Origin: Myxococcus stipitatus DSM 14675
Lineage (GTDB): Bacteria; Myxococcota; Myxococcia; Myxococcales; Myxococcaceae
Direction of reading: 5' to 3'
DNA: 64,000 nucleotides
NCBI RefSeq assembly: GCF_000331735.1
Contig: NC_020126.1
Location: forward strand, 6,699,501 to 6,763,500
The notes beneath the pieces were generated by a model. It was given only the letters and a program-made list of their open reading frames with translations. It ran no database searches and had not been told where the DNA came from. A program made the position numbers and the translations under genes. Below are positions 17,997 to 26,494 of this stretch, piece after piece (the stretch's first letter is position 1; every line of letters begins with the position of its first letter).

Positions 17997-18941
17997 ATGC
18001 GGGTCGCAATCCTCGCCGACATCCACGGCAATCTCCCCGCCTGCGAGGCCGTCCTCGAGGACATCGCCCGCTCCGTGGCGCCGGACTTCATCGTCGCGGC
18101 CGGCGACCTGGCGCTGCGTGGTGCGCACCCTCGCGAGACGGTGGACCTCCTCTTCGACCGCTGCGACTCGGTGCTGATGGGGAACACGGACTGCTACCTC
18201 GCCGGGAACTACCTGGGGGGTGCGTACCGCGAGCGAGACCACTGGAAGACGGAGCTGCTGCGCTGGACGCGAGACCAGTTGGGTGACTCGCACCTGCAGA
18301 AGCTGGGCGCCCTGCCCTTCTCCGTGCGCTACACGCCGCGCAAGGGCCAGGACCTCTTCGTCTGCCACGCCAACCCTCGCAACCTCGAGGAGTCGCTGGA
18401 CCCCACGCTGGATGACGTCGCCGTGCGCCGGTACTTCGCGCACCTGGACGCCGCCGCGTGTGCCTTCGGCCACCTGCACTTCCCCTACCGCCGCCGCGTG
18501 GGCCGCATGCTCATCGCCGACGTGGCCAGCGCGGGCATCCCTCGCGACGGGGACTTGCGCCCCGCCTACGGCGTCTTCACGTACACGCCCAAGGGCTGGC
18601 GCGTGCAGATTCGCCGCGTGCGCTACCCGGTGCGCAAGGCCACCCAGGCGCTCACCGCGCGCCGCGTCCCCGGCGGCCCGCTGCTCATCCACAAGCTGGT
18701 GGAGGCGCGCTACCGCCACCACCACGCGCTGATGGAGGCCGCGCGCCGCCACTCCGGCCTGCCGCCTCCGGGCCCCGTGCTGAGGCCGCCTCCGGGCGCG
18801 CCCGTGCGCAACGCCGCGGTGCCCCTGGAGAGCCGCGCGCCGGTGGACGTGGACCCCGCCTCGCTGCCCACGGACCTTGACGGAACCGTGACAGATGCCG
18901 CGCCGCTGCCCCTGGATGTGTTGAACGACCTGGACGGCTAG
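17997..18941 (+). CDS. Calcineurin-like metallophosphoesterase
   Basis: 314 residues. Metal-ligand motifs appear in order: LADIHGN (residues 6-12), AAGDLAL, MGNTD, FVCHANP and FGHLHFPY, fitting the YfcE/diadenosine-tetraphosphatase-like superfamily. After about residue 225 the chain becomes Arg/Pro-rich and likely disordered (PPGPVLRPPPGAPVRN). It begins 12 bases after the sensor kinase stop, so it may share its transcript. Substrate unknown. Confidence 0.85.
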   Translation: MRVAILADIHGNLPACEAVLEDIARSVAPDFIVAAGDLALRGAHPRETVDLLFDRCDSVLMGNTDCYLAGNYLGGAYRERDHWKTELLRWTRDQLGDSHLQKLGALPFSVRYTPRKGQDLFVCHANPRNLEESLDPTLDDVAVRRYFAHLDAAACAFGHLHFPYRRRVGRMLIADVASAGIPRDGDLRPAYGVFTYTPKGWRVQIRRVRYPVRKATQALTARRVPGGPLLIHKLVEARYRHHHALMEAARRHSGLPPPGPVLRPPPGAPVRNAAVPLESRAPVDVDPASLPTDLDGTVTDAAPLPLDVLNDLDG

Positions 18942-19002
18942 GACGTTGTCGCCAGGGCGTTGCTTGCGAGGCATGGCCCCGGGTGGTTGAGGGCAGGCCA
19001 CC

Positions 19003-19506
19003 ATGTCCCCTCGAGAACTCCCGTTGTTGTTCGTCCGACATGCCGAGGCCGAGGACACCCACGTCCTGGGCGACGAGGCCCGCTCACTCACCCCCGAGGG
19101 CCGCGCCCTCTTCCGCCAGCACGCGCGCAAGCTCGCCCGGCTCACGCCCCTGCGAGGCATCATCACCAGCCCGCTGGTCCGCGCCGTCCAGACGGCGGAG
19201 CTCCTGGCGGAGGCCCTGGGCCTGTCCCGCGTGGAGGTGCACCCCGCGCTGATTCCACGCAGGAGCGGCGCGCGGCGCATCCTGAAGCTGGCGCGGGAGC
19301 TGGGCACGGGCTTCGCGCTGGTGGGCCACAACCCCTCGCTGGAGCAGGCCCTGGCGCTCGCGCTGGGAGACGACCTCCAGGCCCCGGAGAAGCTGCGCAA
19401 GGGCACCACCGTGGCGCTGCAGCACACGGGGGACGACGGGGACTTCCAGCTCGTCTGGTGGGCCTCGCCGGGCCGCGCGCTGCGGCGCTACGACGGGGAC
19501 CGGTGA
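19003..19506 (+). CDS. sixA: Phosphohistidine phosphatase SixA-like
   Basis: 167-residue histidine phosphatase. The catalytic motif LLFVRHAEAEDTHVLGDEARSLTPEG sits at the N-terminus and the second His in FALVGHNPSLEQALALAL, with ITSPLVRAVQTAELLAEALG between, as in SixA. SixA removes phosphate from His residues of phosphorelay or PTS proteins. Its position next to a two-component pair is suggestive but not proof of a shared pathway. Confidence 0.88.
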   Translation: MSPRELPLLFVRHAEAEDTHVLGDEARSLTPEGRALFRQHARKLARLTPLRGIITSPLVRAVQTAELLAEALGLSRVEVHPALIPRRSGARRILKLARELGTGFALVGHNPSLEQALALALGDDLQAPEKLRKGTTVALQHTGDDGDFQLVWWASPGRALRRYDGDR

Positions 19507-19509
19507 GCC

Positions 19510-19968
19510 TCAGCCCTCCGCGGCGCCCACCAGGAAGGACACCAGGAGCAGCACCAGCACCGCGGTGGTGATGGCCACGAAGAGCTTGTCCTTCTGCTGC
19601 CGGAAGATGAGCAGCGACAGCGCCACGCGCATCACCGGCACGGCCATCATCACCAGGAGCCCCGCCATGACGAATGACTGCCCACGCGCGGCCAGCGCTC
19701 CCGCCACCACCTCCGCCAGCCCGTGCGGGACGGGGTGCGGCGCGGTGAGGCGCTCCAGCGCCTCCGAGGACACGAGGTAGTCGGGGTGGCGGAAGAACGT
19801 CACCACCGTGCCCAGCGTCACCAGCGACAGGCTGGCCACGACACCGTGGCGCAAGAGGTCGCTGATGAGCAGCTCCGGCACCAGCGGGACGGCCTCCGGC
19901 TCGGGCGGCGACGACACGCGGGGCGGGGGCTCCTCCGGACGCGGCTCGGTCGACGGAGGCTCCTTCAT
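19510..19968 (-). CDS. DUF1634-like membrane protein
   Basis: 152 residues with a Pro/Glu-rich cytoplasmic N-terminus (about 1-30) and three hydrophobic helices (VVASLSLVTLGTVVTFF; FVMAGLLVMMAVPVMRVALSLL; KLFVAITTAVLVLLLVSFLVG). The FR-HPDYLVS motif matches my memory of DUF1634 proteins that sit next to TauE/SafE transporters. Its ATG overlaps the transporter stop by 4 bases (ATGA), so the two are translationally coupled and probably form one system. Confidence 0.72.
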   Translation of the reverse strand: MKEPPSTEPRPEEPPPRVSSPPEPEAVPLVPELLISDLLRHGVVASLSLVTLGTVVTFFRHPDYLVSSEALERLTAPHPVPHGLAEVVAGALAARGQSFVMAGLLVMMAVPVMRVALSLLIFRQQKDKLFVAITTAVLVLLLVSFLVGAAEG

Positions 19969-20807
19969 GACGACCACCCCTTGTGCAGCATCTCGAAAGC
20001 CACCCACAGCAGCACGCCCACGAAGAGCACGCGAAGCCACCCGGCATCCACCCGCGTCATCAGGTGGCGCGAGCCCAGCCACGCGCCCAACGTGACTCCC
20101 ACGCACACGGGCCCGGCGATGAACGGGTCGATGTGGCCGCGCGCGAAGTACACCCCCGCGCTGGCCGCCGCCGTCACGCCAATCATGAAGTTGCTCGTGG
20201 CCGTGGACACCTTCAGCGGCAGCCGCATCGTCAGGTCCATGGCGGGCACCTTCAGCGCGCCCGAGCCGATGCCCAACATGCCGCTCACCGTGCCCGCCAC
20301 GTACATCCAGCCCAGCCCGGCCAGGGGACGGGTGACGCGGTAGTGCACCTCGCGGCCGGTGGACTCGTCCCAGTAGCCGCCGTGCAGCGCCAGGCGGTCC
20401 GCCAGCGCGTCCTCGGGCACGGGCCCCGGCTCGCCTCCGTTCATCCGGCGCAGCATCACCAGCGCGGAGTACGCCATGACGGCGCCGAAGACGAGGTACA
20501 CGCCGCGCCCGCCCACGCGCCCGGAGAGGAAGGCCCCGGTGAGCGCGCCCGCGGTGGTGGCCAGCTCCAGGAACATGGCCACCCGCAGGTTGGCCATGCG
20601 CTCACGCACATACGCCGCCGCCGCGCCACTGGAGGTGGCGATGACGGAGACGATGGAGGCCCCCACCGCGTAGTGGATATCCACCTTCAGCAGCAGGGTG
20701 AGGACGGGGATGAGGATGAGCCCACCGCCAATCCCCAGCAGCGAGCCCAACAGTCCCGCGCCCACGGAGAAGCACAAGACGACGAAGGTGAAGAAGAAGG
20801 GAGTCAT
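19965..20807 (-). CDS. TauE/SafE-family anion exporter
   Basis: 280 residues with about eight membrane helices. The N-terminal GAGLLGSLLGIGGGLILIPVLTLLL is the TauE/SafE signature and a second repeat has GTVSGMLGIGSGALKVPAMDL. The family exports sulfite, sulfoacetate or related anions. The ATG at 20807 places the first helix at the N-terminus. It is coupled to the DUF1634-like gene downstream. Several other sulfur-related genes occur later in the window, but a shared pathway is not shown. Confidence 0.88.
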   Translation of the reverse strand: MTPFFFTFVVLCFSVGAGLLGSLLGIGGGLILIPVLTLLLKVDIHYAVGASIVSVIATSSGAAAAYVRERMANLRVAMFLELATTAGALTGAFLSGRVGGRGVYLVFGAVMAYSALVMLRRMNGGEPGPVPEDALADRLALHGGYWDESTGREVHYRVTRPLAGLGWMYVAGTVSGMLGIGSGALKVPAMDLTMRLPLKVSTATSNFMIGVTAAASAGVYFARGHIDPFIAGPVCVGVTLGAWLGSRHLMTRVDAGWLRVLFVGVLLWVAFEMLHKGWSS

Positions 20808-20854
20808 GCGGCGCCGGCCGCATCCTTCCTCTCCGCCGACCGAATTCCAATCAA

Positions 20855-20883
20855 AGGCCACGGCCTCGAAGGGGCCGTGGCCT
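20855..20883 (-). terminator. Hairpin downstream of carbonic anhydrase
   Basis: Perfect 11-bp inverted repeat AGGCCACGGCC / GGCCGTGGCCT with a 7-base loop, followed on the minus strand by TTGATT. It lies 24 bases past the carbonic anhydrase stop and before the TauE gene, so it likely ends the SulP-carbonic anhydrase operon. Confidence 0.65.
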
Positions 20884-20906
20884 GGGGCCTACATGCGGCT
20901 CGAGGC

Positions 20907-21653
20907 CTAGTGGCTGCCCGCCACGGAGAGCCGAGGGGTGCCCCCCTCCTGGTTCGCCGCCGAGCCCTCGCCCGGGTGGAGGATGTCGCCGCTGAGCTCA
21001 CGCAGGAGCGCCTCGCCCACCAGCTCCGTCATGGGGACGAACCGGCCATGGCCAGGGCGCCAGACGTGGACCTGGGCGCTCGCGATGTCGAACCACCAGC
21101 CGTGCAGCCGCAGCTTGCCGGCCGCGACGCGCTCCTTCACGAGGGGGTAGGACGACACGTGCTGGAGCTGCTGGAGCACGTTGAGCTGGGAGAGCCGGTC
21201 GTACTCGGCCAGGCCCTCGCCCACCGTGCTGCCCGCATTGAGGACACGCAGCGCCTCCTGGCCGTGCTTCAGCCAGGCCTGGAGGTTGGGAGCCCCCGGC
21301 ACCTCGCCGCCCGCGAGCACCGCCTTCATCGCGCCGCAGCTCGAGTGGCCGCAGATGACCAGGTCCTCCACCTCCAGGTTGCTCAGGGAGAACTCGAGCG
21401 CCGCCGCCTCGGACTGGTCGCCCATGGAGACGCCCTTGGTGTCGGAGGGCGGAATCAGGTTGCCCACGTTGCGGACCACGAACAGGTCGCCCGGGTCCGT
21501 CGTCACGAGCAGGTTGGGCACCATCCGGCTGTCCGAGCACGAGATGAAGAGGCAGTCAGGGTTCTGTCCGTTCGCCAGCCGCGCGAAAGTCTCCCGGTAC
21601 GCGGGCCGGCCCTTGAGCTGGAAGTCGAGCAGTCCTCGGATGAGCTTCTTCAT
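20907..21653 (-). CDS. Beta-class carbonic anhydrase
   Basis: 248 residues. Zinc and catalytic residues are visible as CLFISCSDSRMVPNL (Cys39, Asp41, Arg43) and LVICGHSSCGAMKAVL (His and Cys ligands). It interconverts CO2 and bicarbonate. The start ATG overlaps the stop of the SulP gene (ATGA), so the two are co-translated. SulP-carbonic anhydrase pairs are known as bicarbonate uptake modules, which suggests inorganic-carbon supply for carboxylases such as acetyl-CoA carboxylase. Confidence 0.95.
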   Translation of the reverse strand: MKKLIRGLLDFQLKGRPAYRETFARLANGQNPDCLFISCSDSRMVPNLLVTTDPGDLFVVRNVGNLIPPSDTKGVSMGDQSEAAALEFSLSNLEVEDLVICGHSSCGAMKAVLAGGEVPGAPNLQAWLKHGQEALRVLNAGSTVGEGLAEYDRLSQLNVLQQLQHVSSYPLVKERVAAGKLRLHGWWFDIASAQVHVWRPGHGRFVPMTELVGEALLRELSGDILHPGEGSAANQEGGTPRLSVAGSH

Positions 21654-23191
21654 GGGGCACCTTCGGAGGCGAGTTTGTTGGAGGAAACAGAAGTGTTGAG
21701 AACAGAACGCGAGGCCTGAGTCGTTCCACTGCGGACCCACACCTCCTCGAGCGACTCCATGACGACCGAGCCGCCCGTCTTGCGATACGTGTCACTCCAG
21801 CTTTCGATGGCCTCGAAGCCCGAGTGGTCCAGCGTATCCACCGACAGGTCGATGCGCACCTTCGAACCAGCGGGAATCTGCGCGAGCGCGGTGGACAGCC
21901 GCGGCACGCCCACGAAGGTGAGCGAGCCCGACACACGAACCAGGTGCTCCCCGTTCGCCTGCGTCACGTCCACCTTCACGCTGCCCAGTCGCCACAACAA
22001 CCGCAGGATGGCCACCAGCAATCCCAGGCCGATGCCCGCCAGCAGGTTGATGCCGACGACACCCGCCACCGTCGCCGCATAGACAATCACCTCACCGCGC
22101 TTCGACAGCTCGCGGATGTGGTGCATGTTGACAAGCTTCGCGCCGACGACGACGAGCAGGCCCGCGAGCACCGTGAGCGGCACCAGCCCCGCCACCGAGC
22201 CCAGCATCGTCACGAACAACAACAGCCACACGCCGTGCAGGAGCCCCGACATGCGCGACCTGGCACCCGCCGCGATGTTCGCCGCGCTGCGCACGATGAC
22301 GCCCGTGATGGGCAGACCGCCCACGAGCCCGGACAGCGTGTTCGCCGCGCCCTGCGCGAACAGCTCCTTGTCCAGGTTGGCGCGAGGCCCCGTGTGCATC
22401 TTGTCCGTGGCCACCGCCGACAGGAGCGACTCCGCGCTGGCCACCAGCGCCAGCGACAGCACCGCCACCAGGAACGGGCCCCAGTTGTCGGTGGGCAGCG
22501 CCGGCCACTGCATGTTGCTGAACACGTTGGCCGGCAGCTCCACGCGCTTCACGTCCGCGCCCCAGACCACCGAGACCGCCGACGCACCCACCACGGCCAC
22601 CAGCGGCGCGGGCACCATCTTCAGCTTGCCCTTGGCCAGCATGGGCCACACCACCATCAGCGCGATGGTGAGCAGGCCCAGCATCGCCGCGGGACCATGC
22701 AGCGACATCACCTGCTCGGGCAGCTCCCTCACGTTCTGCCATGCGCTCGACTGGGGACTGCCACCCAGCACGATGTGCACCTGGCCCAGCACGATGAGGA
22801 TGCCAATGCCCGCGAGCATGCCGTGAATCACCGCCGGGGAAATGGCCAGCGCGGCGCGCGCGACCTTCATCCCCCCCAGCGCCATCTGCACGAGCCCCGC
22901 GCCGACCACCGCCGCGCAGGTCATCGCCAGACCCATCTGCTGGATGAAGCCAAACACCATCACCGCCAGGCCCGCCGCCGGACCACTCACCAGCAACGGC
23001 GCACCGCCCAGCAGTCCCACGACCAGGCCACCCACCACGCCAGCGATGAGGCCCGACACGATGGGCGCACCCGACGCCAGCGCGATACCCATGCACAAGG
23101 GCAGCGCCACAAGGAAGACCACCAGGGAAGCAGGTAGGTCAGCGGCCAGGTTCTTCCAGGCCGAGCCAGCATTCCCATGACTCGTCGACAT
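21650..23191 (-). CDS. SulP-family anion (probably bicarbonate) transporter
   Basis: 513 residues from the preferred ATG at 23191 (MSTSHG), which has GGAGG nine bases upstream; an ATG two codons earlier is possible. The start of the membrane domain is AADLPASLVVFLVALPLCMGIALASG, followed by about 12-14 helices. A C-terminal STAS domain (residues about 420-500, KVRIDLSVDTLDHSGFEAI) is shorter than in animal SLC26. The 4-base overlap with carbonic anhydrase points to bicarbonate rather than sulfate as cargo. A consensus sigma54 promoter lies about 50 bases upstream. Confidence 0.93.
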   Translation of the reverse strand: MSTSHGNAGSAWKNLAADLPASLVVFLVALPLCMGIALASGAPIVSGLIAGVVGGLVVGLLGGAPLLVSGPAAGLAVMVFGFIQQMGLAMTCAAVVGAGLVQMALGGMKVARAALAISPAVIHGMLAGIGILIVLGQVHIVLGGSPQSSAWQNVRELPEQVMSLHGPAAMLGLLTIALMVVWPMLAKGKLKMVPAPLVAVVGASAVSVVWGADVKRVELPANVFSNMQWPALPTDNWGPFLVAVLSLALVASAESLLSAVATDKMHTGPRANLDKELFAQGAANTLSGLVGGLPITGVIVRSAANIAAGARSRMSGLLHGVWLLLFVTMLGSVAGLVPLTVLAGLLVVVGAKLVNMHHIRELSKRGEVIVYAATVAGVVGINLLAGIGLGLLVAILRLLWRLGSVKVDVTQANGEHLVRVSGSLTFVGVPRLSTALAQIPAGSKVRIDLSVDTLDHSGFEAIESWSDTYRKTGGSVVMESLEEVWVRSGTTQASRSVLNTSVSSNKLASEGAP

Positions 23192-23257
23192 CGCCATACA
23201 CCTCCACGAGAAGACGCCACCCCACGGTGGCGCGCGCTGAGTCTCGCGGCGCGTCAT

Positions 23258-23273
23258 GGCAATGCTCGTGCCA
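23258..23273 (-). promoter_or_regulatory. Consensus sigma54 (-24/-12) promoter of the SulP-carbonic anhydrase operon
   Basis: The minus strand reads TGGCACGAGCATTGCC, matching TGGCACG-N4-TTGC exactly, with GG and GC ten bases apart. The transcript would start near 23247 and reach the SulP start after about 50 bases. The preceding gene on the same strand encodes an NtrC-type activator, which such a promoter requires. Confidence 0.85.
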
Positions 23274-23340
23274 TGAGGCGATTGGCCTAACCTGCCGATT
23301 TCAAAGGGAACTTTGGCCTCCGACGGAGGGCGGGCAATGA

Positions 23341-23403
23341 AAGGAACTTCAAGTGCCCGCGGCGGACTTCAAGAAATTTAAGCAAGGAACTTGAAGTGCC
23401 CGC
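23341..23403 (-). promoter_or_regulatory. Tandem palindromic activator sites upstream of the sigma54 promoter
   Basis: Two near-identical elements AAGGAACTTSAAGTGCCCGC lie at 23341-23360 and 23384-23403, with a weaker copy GGACTTCAAG at 23363-23372. Each is centred on the palindrome ACTTSAAG(T). They lie about 70-130 bases upstream of the sigma54 promoter, a typical enhancer position, and just after the gene for the NtrC-type regulator, their likely ligand. The repeats are seen; binding is inference. Confidence 0.7.
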
Positions 23404-23434
23404 CTGGCGGGTGACCGGGGGCCTGCCCGACGCC

Positions 23435-24778
23435 TCAGGACTCCTCGAGCTTGCGGAGGAACGTGGGGTACGACAGGCCCAGCACCTTGGCGGCCTCCAT
23501 GCGTCGGCCCTCCAGGCGGCCCAGGACGTGCTTCACGTACAGGCGCTCCACGTCATCCAGCGCGCGCGGAGGCCCCCCGACGACGAAGGCATCCGGGTCC
23601 GCGACGGCGGGCCCCATGGGCCCCCGGGGCTCCAGGGCCTGGAGCTCCAGTGCGGGCCCGGGCTCGAGCACCAGCGCGCGCTCCAGCACGTTGCGCAGCT
23701 CCCGCACGTTGCCCGGGAAGGGATAGCGCTCCAGGCGCGTCCTCGCCGCGGGGGTGAAGTCCACGGGCCTGCGCCCCAGCTCCGCGCACAGCTCCACCAG
23801 CAGCGACTCCGCCAGCGGCAGCACGTCCTCGCGCCGCTGACGCAGGGGCGGAATCTCCACGCGGAAGACGCTGAGGCGGAAGTACAGGTCCTCGCGGAAG
23901 CGGCCCTCGGCCACCTCGCGCGTGAGGTCGCGGTTGGTGGCCGTCACCACGCGCGCGTTGCTGCTCAGCTCCGTCGTGCCGCCCAGCCGGCGGAAGGCGC
24001 CCTGGTCCAGGAAGGTGAGCAGCTTGGCCTGGAGGCTCAGCGGCAACTCGCCAATCTCGTCGAGGAAGAGGATGCCGCCGTCGGCCACCTCCACCAGTCC
24101 GCGCCTCGCCGCGCGGGCGTCCGTGAAGGCGCCGCGCTCGTGGCCGAACAGCTCGCTCTCCACCAGCGCGGACGGCAGCGCGGCGCAGTTGACGTGGACG
24201 AAGGGGCCCTGGCCGCCTTGCACGTTGTGGAGGTGCCTGGCGAGCACCTCCTTGCCCGCGCCCGTCTCGCCGGTGATGAGCACGGGGCTGCGCGGCGCGG
24301 TGGCGATGCGCTCGATCATCTGGAGCGCGGACACCATGGCGGGCGCGCGCGGACGCAAGAGGCGCCGCCTGCCGCCCAGCTCGCTCTCCGCCTGACGCAG
24401 TCGCTCGTGGAGCTGGAGGTCCGCGGCGGCCCGGCGCGCGCGGAGGACCAGGTCGTCGAGCTCCACGGGCTTGGACAAGTAGTCGCGCGCGCCCTGCTTG
24501 ATGGCGTCCACCGCGCTGGCGATGTCGCCGTGCGCCGTCACCATCATCACCGCGGTGTCGGGGAACTGCGCGCGCAGCTCCGGCAGGAAGTCGATGCCGT
24601 CGCCATCCGGAAGGCGCCGGTCCAACACCACCACCTCCGGGGCCTGCCGCCCCAGCGCCGCGCGGGCGTCGTGGAGCGAGTGCGCCAGCGTCACGCGAAA
24701 GCCCTCGTGCCGCAGCACCGTGGCCGCCAGCGAGGCGAAGGTCCGGTCGTCGTCCACCAGCAGCAGATGGGTGCTCAT
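23435..24778 (-). CDS. NtrC-family sigma54-dependent response regulator
   Basis: 447 residues: receiver ([14 protein letters not shown], phospho-Asp in [13 protein letters not shown], Lys in [13 protein letters not shown]), AAA+ domain with Walker [15 protein letters not shown], sigma54-contact loop [15 protein letters not shown] and Walker [14 protein letters not shown], and a C-terminal Fis-like helix-turn-helix ([18 protein letters not shown]). The contact loop is GAFTDA where most activators have GAFTGA. It overlaps the upstream kinase by 4 bases. The downstream SulP operon has a sigma54 promoter and tandem sites, so that operon is the likely target. Confidence 0.93.
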   Translation of the reverse strand: MSTHLLLVDDDRTFASLAATVLRHEGFRVTLAHSLHDARAALGRQAPEVVVLDRRLPDGDGIDFLPELRAQFPDTAVMMVTAHGDIASAVDAIKQGARDYLSKPVELDDLVLRARRAAADLQLHERLRQAESELGGRRRLLRPRAPAMVSALQMIERIATAPRSPVLITGETGAGKEVLARHLHNVQGGQGPFVHVNCAALPSALVESELFGHERGAFTDARAARRGLVEVADGGILFLDEIGELPLSLQAKLLTFLDQGAFRRLGGTTELSSNARVVTATNRDLTREVAEGRFREDLYFRLSVFRVEIPPLRQRREDVLPLAESLLVELCAELGRRPVDFTPAARTRLERYPFPGNVRELRNVLERALVLEPGPALELQALEPRGPMGPAVADPDAFVVGGPPRALDDVERLYVKHVLGRLEGRRMEAAKVLGLSYPTFLRKLEES

Positions 24779-26451
24779 GACGTGGACTCCAGGGGTAGCC
24801 GCAGCGTGAAGAGACTGCCCAGGGGACGGCGCGTATAGGTCAGGCTTCCACCGTGAGCCTCCACCGACGTGCGCGCCATGGGCAACCCCAGGCCCACGCC
24901 CTTCGCGCGTCCCGTCGCGAAAGGCTCCCACAGCCGAGGCTCCAGCCTGGGGTCCACCCCGCCCGCGTTGTCCTCCACCACCAGCACCGCGTCCGCTCCT
25001 TCCCGCGTCAGGTTCACCACCACCCACGGCGAGGGCCGCAGGCCCGTGTCCTTGGCCACCGCGCCCGCCTCCACCGCGTTGCGCACCAGGTTGTCGATGG
25101 CCGACACCAGCAGCGCCGCGTCACCCTGCACGGTGAGATTCTCCTCCAGCGACGTGCGCAGCTCCACCTCCTCCGACTCGGGCAGCATGCGCACCGCCTG
25201 GAGCGCGTCCTCCACCAACAGGCGCATCTCACAGTTGCGGCGCAGCGCGGCACGAGGCGCGCCGAAGGACAAGAGCGAGCGCGCCAGGTGCCCCAGCCGC
25301 TCCACCTGCGAGCGCAGCCCCCGCACCGGCAGCTCGCTGCCCGCGGGCGTCTTCCTCAGCACGGACAGCGCGGCCTGGATGCCGTTGAGCGCGTTCTTCA
25401 CCTCATGGGCGATGAGCGCCGCGGCGGTGCCCAGCGCGGCCATCGTCTCCTGCCTGCGCAGCCGCTCCTCCGCCTCCAGCAGCGAGCGGTACGAGTGGCG
25501 CAGCAGCACCAGGAACAGCCCCAACGTGCAGGTGAGCAGCGCGATGTGGAAGGCCAGCTGCCGCAGGAAGCGCGAGCGCAGGCCCGCCGTGGCCGTCTCC
25601 TCCTCTTCCAGAACCACGAGCAGCAGCTCGCTCCTGCCCACCCACGCCGCCGCGCCCATCATCCGCGTGCCGTCCATCATCAAGGGCCCCGGCGCGCGCG
25701 CCAGCGGGCGCAGCGACTCCGCGAAGCCCTCCTGGTAGCTCCGGGACGTCGCGGGCAGCAGCAGGCGCCCTCGCGCATCCATGAGGAACAGCGCGGTCTC
25801 CTCGGTGGAGCGCGTGGGCAGCGCCTCGGTGCGCACCTCGCCCAGCAGCACGCCCTTGATTTGACCTTCCTTCACCAGGGGCACGGCCACGACGAGCGGC
25901 CCGCCCTCGCCCTCGAGCAGGTCGATGGTCGGCGTCTTGCGCTCCAACATCCGCTGGAACCACGGGCGGCTGGTGATGGGCACCACGCCCAGCGACATGC
26001 CCGGCGGGTCGCTCCACACGCGCTCACCGCGAGGGCCCAGCAGCGCCACGCCCTCGGAGAAGAGCGACGAGTGATAGAAGGCGCTGTCGAGCAGCGCCCG
26101 CTCCGCGGGAGAAGCCCCGTCCTCCGGGAACAGCGTGGGGTGCTCCGCGACGCGCGCCAGCTCCGCCTCCAGCAGGAGCAGGTGCACTCCCAAGGCGTCC
26201 GCCTGCACGCGGGCCTGGTTGGACAGGTGCCCCAGCAGCTCCTCGCGCGCGTTGCCCACATCCTCCAGGTAGCCGAGCACGGGGCTGGTGAGCGCCACCA
26301 CGCCCACCAACCCCAACCCCAGGAGCGCCGAGCGGCCACCGCGTCGCTGTGCGTGCGCCAGCTGCCCCGGTGTGGGCGTCAGCGTGGGCACCGGCAGCGT
26401 GCGCGGTGGCGGCGAAGTGGGCGGGGGTGGTGGGGTGTCCGAGGTGCTCAC
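24775..26451 (-). CDS. Membrane sensor histidine kinase (NtrB/DctB-like)
   Basis: 558 residues. A Pro-rich cytoplasmic N-terminus (1-38), TM1 (ALLGLGLVGVVALTSPVLGYL), a periplasmic Cache-like sensor (about 65-290), TM2 (LAFHIALLTCTLGLFLVLL), then HisKA with ALIAHEVKNALNGIQAAL and an HATPase domain with NLVRNAVEAGAV, VVEDNAGGVDPRLEPRLWEPFATGRAKGVGLG-like boxes. It is coupled to the sigma54 activator next door. The periplasmic domain probably senses a small ligand; which one is unknown. Confidence 0.92.
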   Translation of the reverse strand: MSTSDTPPPPPTSPPPRTLPVPTLTPTPGQLAHAQRRGGRSALLGLGLVGVVALTSPVLGYLEDVGNAREELLGHLSNQARVQADALGVHLLLLEAELARVAEHPTLFPEDGASPAERALLDSAFYHSSLFSEGVALLGPRGERVWSDPPGMSLGVVPITSRPWFQRMLERKTPTIDLLEGEGGPLVVAVPLVKEGQIKGVLLGEVRTEALPTRSTEETALFLMDARGRLLLPATSRSYQEGFAESLRPLARAPGPLMMDGTRMMGAAAWVGRSELLLVVLEEEETATAGLRSRFLRQLAFHIALLTCTLGLFLVLLRHSYRSLLEAEERLRRQETMAALGTAAALIAHEVKNALNGIQAALSVLRKTPAGSELPVRGLRSQVERLGHLARSLLSFGAPRAALRRNCEMRLLVEDALQAVRMLPESEEVELRTSLEENLTVQGDAALLVSAIDNLVRNAVEAGAVAKDTGLRPSPWVVVNLTREGADAVLVVEDNAGGVDPRLEPRLWEPFATGRAKGVGLGLPMARTSVEAHGGSLTYTRRPLGSLFTLRLPLESTS

Positions 26452-26494
26452 CCCACCGTTGTGACACAGGGCTTGGGCGCGAGGGAACCGGAAC

